Assembly (NCBI GenBank): GCA_947259795.1
Contig: CAMYNJ010000016.1
Span: 1-49,657 of the forward strand
Origin: an uncultured Alphaproteobacteria bacterium
Lineage (GTDB): Bacteria; Pseudomonadota; Alphaproteobacteria; UBA8366; JADFVY01
DNA: 49,657 nt
Direction of reading: 5' to 3'
Below the pieces are notes generated by a model, which had not been told where the DNA came from, did not search any database, and worked only from the letters and a program-made list of their open reading frames with translations. How positions within the stretch are numbered: position 1 is the first letter of the stretch; each line of letters begins with the position of its first letter. This document shows positions 24,165-33,600 of the stretch, in pieces. Both the position numbers and the translations under genes were made by a program.

Positions 24165-25412
24165 ATGCCCCGGACTACCGAAGAAATCGCCCTCGCCAAC
24201 CCCAGCCCGGGGACGCGGCGCAGCCTCAAGGTCCATCGTTATGGAAGGCCGGGCGCCCGGCCCAGGGCCTATTTCCACGCCGCCCTGCATGCCGACGAAT
24301 GGCCGGGGCTGCTGACCCTGAACCATCTGATCGGCCTCCTGGACGCAGCCGACGCCGAGGGCCGGATCGCGGGCGAGATCGTGCTGCTGCCTTACGCCAA
24401 TCCGATCGGCCTCAGCCAGCATCATCACGGCTACAACACCGGACGTTTCGCCGCCGATGGCGGCGGCAATTTCAACCGCCACTGGCCCGACCTGACGGAT
24501 GCCGCGATGGAAAAGCTGGACGGCAAGCTGGGCAACGACCCGGCGGCCAACGAGGAACTGGTGCGCGCGGCGCTGAAGGCCGCCGCCGGCGATCTGCCCC
24601 GCCGGACCGAACTGGAAACCCTGAAGGCGACGCTGCTGTCGCTGTCGACCGGGGCCGACATGGTCTTCGACGTGCATTGCGACAGCGTCTCGATGATGCA
24701 TCTCTACGCCCATAAGAGCCACTGCGACGAGGCCATGGCGCTGGCCGGCGACCTGCAGTCGCCGGCCGTCCTGCTGGAGGACGATGCCGACGATGTTCCC
24801 TTCGATTCCGCCAATGCGGCGCCCTGGATCCGGATCAAGCGGCGGCTCGGCCTGAACGAGGCGCTGCCGGGCGGCTGTTTCGCGGTGACCGTCGAGCTGC
24901 GCGGCCATAACGACGTCCTCGACGACTTGGCCAGAAGCGATGCCGCGGGCCTGTTCCGGTTTCTCATGCGCCGGGGCGTCGTGGCGGGGGACCCGGGGCC
25001 GCTCGTCGAAGCGCCCTGCGCAGCGACGCCGCTGGCCGGCGTGGACGTATTGCAGGCGCCGGGGCCGGGCATCGTCGCCTGGCGCCACGAGATCGGGACG
25101 CGGGTCGAGGTTGGCGAACTGATGGCCGAACTGGTGGATATCGAGGCCGACGATCCGGCCGGGGCGCGCACGCCGATCCATGCCCGCGCATCCGGCCTGT
25201 TCTTCGCCCGCATGGGCAGCCAGGCGAGGCAACGCCCGGCTTCCTCTTTACAAAAGGCTTTCCGGTGTATGTCGGAGGGCCTTTTTATTTGCCTTTCACG
25301 GCCATACCCTGCAGCGCGGTTCCGGAACCGCGGCACAGGCGTTCCCCGTCGGATTTGCAGACTGACGCGAGAATCGTCATCTATCATGGCTTTCGGGCCG
25401 CGCCATCCATGA
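24165..25412 (+). CDS. Succinylglutamate desuccinylase/aspartoacylase family protein, aberrant C-terminus
   Basis: Zinc carboxypeptidase-like hydrolase (AstE/AspA superfamily) that would release an acyl group from an N-acylated amino acid. Metal ligands are visible in AALHADEWPG (His, Glu) and FDVHCDS (His); VTVELRGH holds the catalytic-type Glu. Normal family proteins end shortly after the GLFFAR segment (about residue 345). Here the frame continues about 65 residues in low-complexity, arginine-rich sequence and passes straight through a strong terminator at 25253-25287, so the true 3' end has been altered by frameshift or lost in a rearrangement. The core call is good, the C-terminus unreliable. 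Confidence 0.75.
   Translation: MPRTTEEIALANPSPGTRRSLKVHRYGRPGARPRAYFHAALHADEWPGLLTLNHLIGLLDAADAEGRIAGEIVLLPYANPIGLSQHHHGYNTGRFAADGGGNFNRHWPDLTDAAMEKLDGKLGNDPAANEELVRAALKAAAGDLPRRTELETLKATLLSLSTGADMVFDVHCDSVSMMHLYAHKSHCDEAMALAGDLQSPAVLLEDDADDVPFDSANAAPWIRIKRRLGLNEALPGGCFAVTVELRGHNDVLDDLARSDAAGLFRFLMRRGVVAGDPGPLVEAPCAATPLAGVDVLQAPGPGIVAWRHEIGTRVEVGELMAELVDIEADDPAGARTPIHARASGLFFARMGSQARQRPASSLQKAFRCMSEGLFICLSRPYPAARFRNRGTGVPRRICRLTRESSSIMAFGPRHP
25253..25287 (+). terminator. Terminator inside the aspartoacylase-like frame
   Basis: Stem AAAAGGCTTTCCG / CGGAGGGCCTTTT (25253-25265 and 25274-25286), 13 pairs with two T-G wobbles, 8-base loop, T-rich tail. It lies within the last 160 bases of the open frame, where a terminator does not belong. 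Confidence 0.8.
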
Positions 25413-25457
25413 TTCGTCCATAGGTGCAAGAGTGAGTTTCCGCCGGTGCACGGGATG

Positions 25458-25486
25458 ACAATCTGTCCACTTTCTGGACAGATTGT
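25458..25486. promoter_or_regulatory. Perfect 12-bp inverted repeat, candidate activator site
   Basis: ACAATCTGTCCA and its exact reverse complement TGGACAGATTGT are separated by CTTTC. The centre is about 105 bases upstream of the -24 element of the sigma-54 promoter, the normal distance for an enhancer-binding protein. There is no T-run behind it, so it is not a terminator. The regulator is not encoded in the window. Confidence 0.75.
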
Positions 25487-25575
25487 GTGTCTTGGCCGAC
25501 GAGATCGCGGTGGGATGTGCAGTCTCCAGCACAAATATTGGATGAAAACACTAGAGTACAGTATCGTTGCGGGGT

Positions 25576-25590
25576 TGGCACAGGTCTTGC
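25576..25590 (+). promoter_or_regulatory. Sigma-54 (-24/-12) promoter
   Basis: TGGCACAGGTCTTGC has the GG and GC doublets exactly 12 bases apart and matches the consensus TGGCACG-N4-TTGC at all fixed positions except one (A for G). It lies 148 bases upstream of the RND gene. A small reading frame, MKYLGGY (25696-25719), with GAGGAA before it, occupies the leader. Confidence 0.75.
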
Positions 25591-25738
25591 CCCTTGAACT
25601 TCAGGTTTAGCGCACGGTGGTGCGTATTTTTGATCAAGAAATCTTGGAGTTACTTCTGGGTGATTTGTTGGCGGATTTTTCTGAGGAATGCCGACATGAA
25701 GTATCTTGGTGGGTACTGAGCGTATTAGGTGAGGTTTC

Positions 25739-28700
25739 ATGATGTTCGGCTGGGTTATTGGCTCGAGCCTAAAATTCCGCTTTCTGTTGCTGGCTGTCGC
25801 GGTGGCGTTGCTGGTTTTTGGGATCGAGCAGTTGCGCGATATGCCGGTCGATGTATTCCCGGAGTTCGCGCCGCCAAAGGTGGAAATTCAGACCGAAGGG
25901 CCTGGCATGACCGCCTCGGAGGTGGAAGAGCTGATCACGATTCCCATGGAGGATACGCTCCGGGCTACACCGGGCATTGACATCATTCGGTCGTCGTCAG
26001 TCGAGGGACTGTCGCAGGTCGTGCTGATCTTCAAGCAGGGCGAAGATCTCATGACGGCACGGCAACATGTGCAGGAGCTTGTGGCCGCGGCGATCGCGGA
26101 TCTGCCGCAGTCGGCCGGCATGCCGGTGATGCTCCAGCCCCTGTCATCGACCAGCCGGGTCATGAAGATCGGGTTCTCGTCCGAGGTCCACGACATGATG
26201 GACCTTTCGATGATCGCCTACTGGACCGTCAAATTCCGTCTTATGTCCGTTCCCGGCGTGGCCAATATTCCGATCTGGGGCGAGCGGATCAAATCCTTGC
26301 AGGTGCAGGTCGATCCGGCCCGAATGCGCGCCTACAACGTCACGCTCGACGAAGTCATGGAGACGACGTCGGAGGCCCTGGATTTCGGCTTGCTGAGATA
26401 TACCGGCGCGGCGAAGACCCGGATCGACGGAATGCTCGATACTCCCAACCAGAGACTCGTTATCCACCACGAGTCGCCGGTCTTTGGCCCGGAACATCTG
26501 GCTCAAGTGCCTATCGCCCTGTCAAGAAAGCGCCCCACCGCGCCGCCGCGGCTGGGCGATGTGGCCGACGTGAAATGGGACACATGGCCAATGGTCGGCG
26601 ATGCCGTCATTAACGACAAAGTCGGTCTGATGATGATCGTCGAAAAGTTGCCGTGGGCCAACACGCTCGAAGTGACGCGGGGGGTCGAGGAGGCACTCGC
26701 CGAATTGCAGCCCGGACTTCCCGGCATCGTTATCGACCACGAGATATTCAGGCCGGCGACCTTCATCGAGCAGTCGATCGATAATTTGACAACGGCGCTC
26801 ATCATCGGGGCCGTCCTGGTGGTTATCGTACTTGGGGCCTTCCTCTATGAATGGCGGGTGGCGTTGATCAGCGTCGTTGCGATCCCGCTGTCCCTGGTCG
26901 CGGCGGGATTGGTTTTCTGGTTGCTTGGGGCCACGCTCAACACGATGGTCCTGGCGGGATTCGTCGTCGCGCTGGGTTCCGTCGTGGATGACGCGATCAT
27001 CGATGTCGAGAACATCGTGCGGCGCCTGCGAGAGCACCGCAAGGCGGGTGGCAAGAAGTCGACGGCGCGCATCATTCTGGACGCGTCGCTCGAGGTCCGC
27101 CCCGCGATCCTGCATGCGACGTTGATCATTGCTCTGGCGGTGACGCCGGTCTTCTTCATGGGCGGCCTGGCGGGCGCGTTCTTCGAGCCGCTGGCCCTCG
27201 CATTCCTCCTCGCGATGCTGGCGTCCATGGTCGTGGCGACAACGGTAACGCCGGCCCTGTGTTTCATTTTGTTGGATCGCTCTGCCGTCGAACACCGGGA
27301 GTCCCCGCTGGTTCCATGGCTGAAGCGGATCTACCGCGGGCTTCTGTCATGGGTCATCGATCGGCCACGTGCGACAATGGCCAGTGTTCTAGTCGTTGTC
27401 TTCGCCTGTGCCGGAGTGTTTCCGTTTCTTGGGGAATCGCTGCTTCCTTCGTTCAAGGAAAGGGACTTCCTGATGCATTGGATTCCCCCCTCGGGAACGT
27501 CGCACCAGGAAACGTTCAGGATTACCCAGCTCTCCAGCCGCGAACTGCGGCAGATTCCAGGGGTCCGCAATTTCGGCGCCCATATCGGGCGAGCCGTCGG
27601 TGGGGACGAACCCTACGGCGTGAATTTTACCGAGAACTGGATCAGCGTCGATCCCAAGGTGGACTATGACAAGACACGCGCGGCTATCGAGGAGGCTGTC
27701 GAGGGCTACCCTGGGCTTCGTCGCGACGTGCAGACCTACCTGAGAGAAAGGATAAAGGAAGTCCTGACTGGATCGAGCGATGCCATCGTCGTGCGCATAT
27801 TCGGCCCCGATCTCCCGGTTCTCCGTGAAAGTGCGGATATGGTGTACAAGGCCCTTAGCAACCCCCCGATACCCGGTCTCATCGAATTGCATATTGGGCA
27901 GCAGGTCGAGATCCCGCAAATACAGGTCAAGGTGGACCTCGATGTTGCCGGGCGCTATGGGCTCAAGCCGGGTGACGTCCGGCGGGTGGCGGCCGGTATT
28001 ATGTCAGGCATCGAGGTCACGGACATTCACAAAGCGGGTAAGGTGCATGACGTCTTTGTGTGGTCGCCGGAGTCGATTCGCTCCAATCAGGACAGCCTTC
28101 GAGAGTTTTTGATCGACACGCCCTACGGCGGGCGCGTGCGGCTGGGAGACGTGGCGGACATACGCCTCGTGCCGACCCCCAACAGGATCAAGCGCGAAAA
28201 CAACTCCCGCCGGATGGACGTTGAGGGCAACGTCAAGGGGGTCGACCTCGGCACGGTCGCCAGAGAGGTCGAGGCCCGGATCGAGAAACTGCAGTTCCCC
28301 ATCGGGTACTATCCGGAGGTGCTGGGAGAGTACGAGGCGCGCGAAGCTGCAAAGGAAAGCCTGCTTTACTCATCGATAATCGTCGCGATCGCGATTTTCC
28401 TTATTCTCCAGGCGTCCTTCCGGAACTGGTGGCTGGCCAGCCTGATATTTCTGGCCCTTCCGGCGGCACTGGTCGGCGGCGTGCTGGCGGCCTTCCTGGG
28501 TGACGGCGTCATTTCGCTCGGTTCGCTTGTTGGAATCATCACGGTGCTGGGTATTGCGGCGCGAAACGGCATTCTGCTCATCCAGCATTATCGCCATATC
28601 GAGCAGGTCGAAGGTGAACCCTTCGGTCTCGAGCTTGTCTTGCGCGGCGCCGGCGAACGCTTGTCGCCGATCCTGATGACCACCTTGTGCACCGGTCTGG

Positions 28701-29542
28701 CGCTACTGCCTCTGGTTATTGCCGGAAGCATACCCGGTCACGAAATCGAGCACCCGATGGCCGTGGTTATTTTGGGCGGGCTCGTCACCTCGACTATGCT
28801 GACCCTGTTCGTCGTGCCGCTTCTGTATCTTCGGTTCGGGTCGATAAGAGAGAAAACAGGGGGGCTAAACATGGGGAACGCGCTTTCTTGCCTGCTGGTG
28901 ATCTTGTCCTTGTCGGCCGCCTTCATGGCGCTCGGCACGCCCGCATATGCACAGACGGTCACGAAAACCGAAAAAAGCGCGGAGCCGGATCGGATCCGTG
29001 GCCTGATCTCCGTGGCCGAGGAGTCTTCGATGGTTGTAGAGACCGCTGGCGGCGAGACTGTGCGCATAAGACTCTCGGACAATGTCAGTGTTTTCAGCCT
29101 GGCCAAGGCAAGCTTTACGGACGTGGATTTTGGAACCTATGTCGGTTCCGTTTCGGAGCGGCTGGACGCTTTCAGCCCATTCGTCCGGGATTCGCTGAGC
29201 TGGTTGCATAAGGGGTTGGAACTGCGGATCCTCGATGAAGAATTGCGCGGCATTGCCTTGGGACATACGAGCTGGGACCTGACGCCCGAGAGTGTGATGT
29301 CGCATGGCTGGGTCGATGACCTCGAGATCCGGGTTCTTTCGATCAAGTACGGGCCCACCGAAGAAGAAGAAACGGACGTGGACATACCGCGCGACGTGCC
29401 GATTCTCAGGATGTCGCTCGGGAACAAGAGCTTGATAAAGCCAGGGGCGCACGTCTTCGCCGGCGCGCAGAAGGATGCAGCCGGTGACTATGTGGCAGTC
29501 TTCGTTATGGTCGGTAAAGACGGGGTCGTCCCGTCGTTGTAA
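25739..29542 (+). CDS. RND efflux permease with C-terminal secreted domain
   Basis: The first 1040 or so residues are a CusA/CzcA-type RND proton antiporter of the inner membrane: TM1 with a following periplasmic porter region (PVDVFPEFAPPKVEIQT), TM4 with acidic proton-relay residues (GSVVDDAIIDVEN), and TM10 region with GIAARNGILLIQHY. The frame then continues without a stop through Met1045, a hydrophobic signal-like segment ending AYA-Q and a secreted domain of about 190 residues. Total length is 1267 aa, against about 1040 usual. It heads the sigma-54-controlled unit and is paralogous to the second RND gene at 30642. ATG 25739 has AGGTGAGG upstream. The substrate is unknown; a metal or small organic molecule is possible. 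Confidence 0.87.
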   Translation: MMFGWVIGSSLKFRFLLLAVAVALLVFGIEQLRDMPVDVFPEFAPPKVEIQTEGPGMTASEVEELITIPMEDTLRATPGIDIIRSSSVEGLSQVVLIFKQGEDLMTARQHVQELVAAAIADLPQSAGMPVMLQPLSSTSRVMKIGFSSEVHDMMDLSMIAYWTVKFRLMSVPGVANIPIWGERIKSLQVQVDPARMRAYNVTLDEVMETTSEALDFGLLRYTGAAKTRIDGMLDTPNQRLVIHHESPVFGPEHLAQVPIALSRKRPTAPPRLGDVADVKWDTWPMVGDAVINDKVGLMMIVEKLPWANTLEVTRGVEEALAELQPGLPGIVIDHEIFRPATFIEQSIDNLTTALIIGAVLVVIVLGAFLYEWRVALISVVAIPLSLVAAGLVFWLLGATLNTMVLAGFVVALGSVVDDAIIDVENIVRRLREHRKAGGKKSTARIILDASLEVRPAILHATLIIALAVTPVFFMGGLAGAFFEPLALAFLLAMLASMVVATTVTPALCFILLDRSAVEHRESPLVPWLKRIYRGLLSWVIDRPRATMASVLVVVFACAGVFPFLGESLLPSFKERDFLMHWIPPSGTSHQETFRITQLSSRELRQIPGVRNFGAHIGRAVGGDEPYGVNFTENWISVDPKVDYDKTRAAIEEAVEGYPGLRRDVQTYLRERIKEVLTGSSDAIVVRIFGPDLPVLRESADMVYKALSNPPIPGLIELHIGQQVEIPQIQVKVDLDVAGRYGLKPGDVRRVAAGIMSGIEVTDIHKAGKVHDVFVWSPESIRSNQDSLREFLIDTPYGGRVRLGDVADIRLVPTPNRIKRENNSRRMDVEGNVKGVDLGTVAREVEARIEKLQFPIGYYPEVLGEYEAREAAKESLLYSSIIVAIAIFLILQASFRNWWLASLIFLALPAALVGGVLAAFLGDGVISLGSLVGIITVLGIAARNGILLIQHYRHIEQVEGEPFGLELVLRGAGERLSPILMTTLCTGLALLPLVIAGSIPGHEIEHPMAVVILGGLVTSTMLTLFVVPLLYLRFGSIREKTGGLNMGNALSCLLVILSLSAAFMALGTPAYAQTVTKTEKSAEPDRIRGLISVAEESSMVVETAGGETVRIRLSDNVSVFSLAKASFTDVDFGTYVGSVSERLDAFSPFVRDSLSWLHKGLELRILDEELRGIALGHTSWDLTPESVMSHGWVDDLEIRVLSIKYGPTEEEETDVDIPRDVPILRMSLGNKSLIKPGAHVFAGAQKDAAGDYVAVFVMVGKDGVVPSL
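28871..29542 (+). CDS. Nested or separate secreted protein in frame with RND1
   Basis: Met1045 of the RND frame could be an independent start: AGGGGGG lies about 7 bases upstream, and the product of 223 aa begins with a classical signal peptide (GNALSCLLVILSLSAAFMAL, cleavage after AYA). The mature part has two similar beta-rich halves (RGLISVAEESSMVVETAGG; later WVDDLEIRVLSIKYG) and resembles a periplasmic protein family common in alphaproteobacteria that I know only as uncharacterised. If not started here, the hydrophobic segment becomes a thirteenth membrane helix and the domain is tethered in the periplasm. Either reading places it outside the cytoplasm. Confidence 0.5.
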   Translation: MGNALSCLLVILSLSAAFMALGTPAYAQTVTKTEKSAEPDRIRGLISVAEESSMVVETAGGETVRIRLSDNVSVFSLAKASFTDVDFGTYVGSVSERLDAFSPFVRDSLSWLHKGLELRILDEELRGIALGHTSWDLTPESVMSHGWVDDLEIRVLSIKYGPTEEEETDVDIPRDVPILRMSLGNKSLIKPGAHVFAGAQKDAAGDYVAVFVMVGKDGVVPSL

Positions 29543-29672
29543 ATGAGCGATCGCCGATTTTGGAGCCAAGTCAGGATGGCGTTGGCGGTGAGAGCCACGG
29601 GGCTGGCAATGGGACAGCGACCGCTGGCGTCGGTTGGAGGCGCGGAGCGGGCAGAGATTGGGAGGCAATCCA

Positions 29673-30569
29673 ATGAAACAGGAATTTACGGCCGCCGAGA
29701 GACCAGAACCTAACGGGAAAACGGTGTTTGCCGGGTTTGCTGCCTTGGCAGCAGCGGCGATGCTTCTGTTTGCGCCGGCGGCGCATGCGGGCGGAGCAGG
29801 GCCGACCAGCCCCAGCGATGCGGTCTCGTTCGAAGAGATTCCGGGGAGCACCATCAAGCGCGTCATTTTGACCACGAAGGCGGCCGAGCGGCTAGGCATC
29901 GAGACCGGCAAAGTGGAAGAAAAACCGATCGTCCTTAACCAGATGGTAGGTGGCAAGGTTATCCTCCCGAAAGAAAATCAGCCGGAGCCGAGTGGGAAGC
30001 TGACCAACGGCCAGTTTGGCGCGTTCGGGCAAGTGGTGGCTTCGATGACGCCGCAGCCGGCCGCGGCGCCGCCGACAGTGCCCGCCGCCGGCGAGGTCTG
30101 GGTGCATGTGACGCTGTCCAAGGGGGAGTGGGAGAGGATAGCGCAGGTAGCGCCGGCGCGCATCTCGCAGTTGGCCACACGCGACGACTTGAAAAGCGAA
30201 GTGCTGGCCCTGCCATCCAAGATGCCGCCGGTTCAGGACATGAAGCGCTCCATGTTGTCGCTGTACTACGTGGCGCCCGGCAAGGATCATGGCCTGACAC
30301 TGTATCAGCGCGTGCGCGTCGAGTTGCAGCTGACGGGCAGTGGGGAAAAGCGGATGGTCGTGCCCTACAGTGCGGTTTACTACGACGGAAAGGGTGCGCC
30401 ATGGGTCTACGTCAACCCGGAGCCGCTGGTATTCGAACGGCAACGCATCGAGGTTGAACGTATCGTAGGCGATGTGGCGATTGTGACGGACGGCCCGCCG
30501 ACCGGAACCACAGTCGTGACCGTTGGTGCGGCGCTGCTTTACGGCGCCGAAGTCATCTACAAGAGATAA
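29673..30569 (+). CDS. Short RND periplasmic adaptor-like protein
   Basis: Secreted protein, 298 aa, with a signal sequence ending AHA-GG. The middle and C-terminal parts resemble the beta-barrel and membrane-proximal domains of HlyD/CusB-type adaptors (GEVWVHVTLSKGEWERI; RMVVPYSAVYYDGKGAPWVYV). I see no long helical hairpin and no lipoyl-like halves, which normally occupy the first 200 residues of an adaptor; instead there is a Pro/Ala-rich linker. ATG 29673 is preceded by GGGAGG seven bases away; the frame from 29634 has no such site. It is placed between the two RND genes and could serve both. Confidence 0.72.
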   Translation: MKQEFTAAERPEPNGKTVFAGFAALAAAAMLLFAPAAHAGGAGPTSPSDAVSFEEIPGSTIKRVILTTKAAERLGIETGKVEEKPIVLNQMVGGKVILPKENQPEPSGKLTNGQFGAFGQVVASMTPQPAAAPPTVPAAGEVWVHVTLSKGEWERIAQVAPARISQLATRDDLKSEVLALPSKMPPVQDMKRSMLSLYYVAPGKDHGLTLYQRVRVELQLTGSGEKRMVVPYSAVYYDGKGAPWVYVNPEPLVFERQRIEVERIVGDVAIVTDGPPTGTTVVTVGAALLYGAEVIYKR

Positions 30570-30641
30570 AGGCGCACAAGGATTTTCTGCACGCGGCGCC
30601 GGTTTTTTCGGCACGCGAACGCAAAGAAGGAGAAATTGGGG

Positions 30642-33600
30642 ATGTTTCGCTGGATTGTTGGCTCGAGCCTGGAACTCCGCTTCGTGGTAATGGGGGCCGC
30701 CGTGGCGCTGGTCGCATACGGAACTGTCCAACTACAAAAAATGCCCGTCGACGTCTTTCCCGAGTTCGCGGCGCCAACTGTGGAGATTCAGACGGAAGCG
30801 ATCGGGCTCTCGGCCGAGGAGGTGAAGAGCTTGATCACCCTCAATCTCGAGGAGCTGATGTCCGGGGTGCCGTGGCTTGAATCGGTTCGCTCGGAATCGG
30901 TGACCGGCCTGTCGTCGATCGTACTCACTTTTGAGCGTGGAACCGACATCATCAAGGCGCGGCAGATGGTTCAGGAACGCCTTGCGCTGGCCTATACCCT
31001 GCCGAATGTTTCACAACCGCCTACGATCCTCCAACCGCTCTCGTCGACCAGCCGCTTCATGATGATCGGCATCTCGTCGGACGAGGTCGAGCCCACGGAT
31101 CTGTCGCTGATCGCCCGGTGGACGATCAAGCCAAAACTGGTGGGCGTGCCCGGCGTGGCCAACGTGGCGATTTGGGGTCAGCGCTTGCGGCAACTGCACG
31201 TCCAGATCGATCCCGACCGGCTGCGTGACGCCCGTTTGATGCAAAGCGACATCATCGCGGCTACGGGCGACGCGCTGTGGGTGTCACCCCTGACCTTCCT
31301 GAAGGGATCAATGCCCGGAACCGGCGGCTGGGTCGATAACCCCAACCAGAGGCTCGGCGTTCACCACAATATGCCGATAACGACGCCAGAGGATTTGGCG
31401 AAGGTGGCCGTTGCGCCACGCCATCTGCTGATGACCGGCAAGCAGATGTCGTTGGGCGAGGTTGCCGAGGTGTCGTTCTCGCACCCCCCGCTTATCGGTG
31501 ATGCTATCGTGAACGACGGCAAGGGTCTCTTGCTGGTTGTCGAAAAGCTTCCGTCCGCCAACACATTGGAAGTCACACGCGGGGTCGAAAAGGCGCTCGC
31601 CGAGTTGGGTCGCGGCCTCCCCGGCGTGAAGATCGACCCCACCGTCTTCCGGCTGGCGTCGTATATCGAGGATTCGTTATTCAATCTGACTCAGGTTTTT
31701 ATTATAGGAACCGTCCTCGTAATTCTGGTCCTTGGCGCGTCCTTGTACAATTGGCGGAGTGCGGTGATCAGTATCGTGTCGATCCCGATATCGTTGTTGG
31801 CCGCCGTGATCGTTCTCGATCTGATGGGTGCGACGATCAACACCATGGTTCTTGCCGGTTTGGTTGTCGCGCTTGGCGTCGTCATCGACGATGCGATCGT
31901 CGGTGTCGACAAGCTTATGGGACGTCTCCGTGAGCGAGAAGAAGGCGGCGGCGCTTCGATTGCTTCCGTCATCTATGAGACGACGGTGGAGACGCGAAGT
32001 ATCACCACTTACGCTGCGCTGATCGTCGTACTGGGCGTTACGCCGATCCTCTTCATGGGCGGGATGTCGGGTGCGTTCTTCCAACCGTTGGCCCTGTCCT
32101 ATATGCTGGCGGTGTTGGCGTCCTTGGTCGTTGGATTGACCGTAACGCCTACGCTGAGCTTGCTGCTTTTCGGAAAATCGCCCGCCCAGCCCTCCGAGTC
32201 GCCCGTTTCGGTTTGGCTTGGCGGTAAGTATGAGGCGGTTCTCGGGCGCGCCATGAATGCGCCGGGCACGGTGTCTGTCGCGGCCGGCGCCCTGATCGTG
32301 GCCGGCCTCGCGTTATGGCCAATGTTAGGGCAGTCGTTGCTTCCGCCGCTCAAGGAAAGGGAGTTGCTGGTGAACTGGAACACCGCGCCCGGCACGTCCT
32401 ATGAAGAGACTTACCGGATCACGTCCCGGGTCAGTCGCGAATTGAAGTCGTTGCCCGGCGTGCGAAACGTCGGCGCCCATGTCGGTCGAGCGGTGACGGG
32501 AGACCAGATCGTGGGGATCAATTCGAGCCAGATCTGGGTCGGCATCGATCCCAACGCTGACTACGACGAGATGGCCGCCAAGATTCGGGAGACGATCGAC
32601 GGGTACCCCGGTATCGATCGTAGCCTGCAATCCTATTTGCGCGACACGGTCAGTGAAGTGCTGAGTGGCGAGACCCAAGCGCTCGTCGTGCGAATCTTCG
32701 GCCAAAACCGCGACATACTGCGGCAGAAGGCCGAGGAGGTCAGGCTGGCACTTTCCGATGTGGACGGGCTTGTCGATCTGCGCACTGTGGGCCAGGTGGA
32801 GGAGCCGCAGGTGCAGGTAAAGGTGGATCTCGATGCGGCTGGACGCGCGAGCGTAAAGCCGGGCGAGGTGCGACGTTCGTCGGCGACGGTATTCTCCGGA
32901 CTGACCGTCGGTTACCTCTACGAAGAGCAGAAGATCTTTGATGTGGTGGTCTGGAGTCCACCGGAGGCACGCAATAGCCTGACCGATCTTCGCGATCTTT
33001 GGGTCGAAAAATCGGACCGTCACCACGTACGTCTGGGCGATGTCGCGGATGTCGAGATCGTGTCGACCCCGATGGTCATACGGCATGCCGGTACCGCGCC
33101 TTACTTCGATGTCGTGGCCAACGTGACCGGACGCGATATTGGATCGGTCAACCGCGATGTCGAAAGTCGCATGGCGGCGGTGGAGTTTCCACTTGAATAT
33201 CACCCTGAGATTCTCGGCGAATTTGCCGAGCGATCGGGTGCCGTTAAGCGCGTAGCGGGTGTTGGTATTGCCGCACTGGTCGGAATTTTCCTTCTGCTGC
33301 AGGCTTGCTTTAACAGCTGGCGCCTGGCGCTGATCGCGTTCCTGGCGATCCCGGCATCTATCGCCGGCGGGCTACTGGCGGCGCTTGCCGGCGGTGGCGT
33401 GATCTCGCTGGGCTCGATCGTCGGGCTCCTTGCGGTCCTGGGCCTTGCCACTCGAAACAGCATCTTGCTGATCAATCAGTATCGGCATCTCGAGGGTCAG
33501 GAAGGCGTTCCGTTTGGTCTCGGCCTCGTCATCCGCGGGGCACGGGAACGGATGTCACACATCATGGCGAGTTCCACGGCGATTGTCGCGGCGCTGCTGC

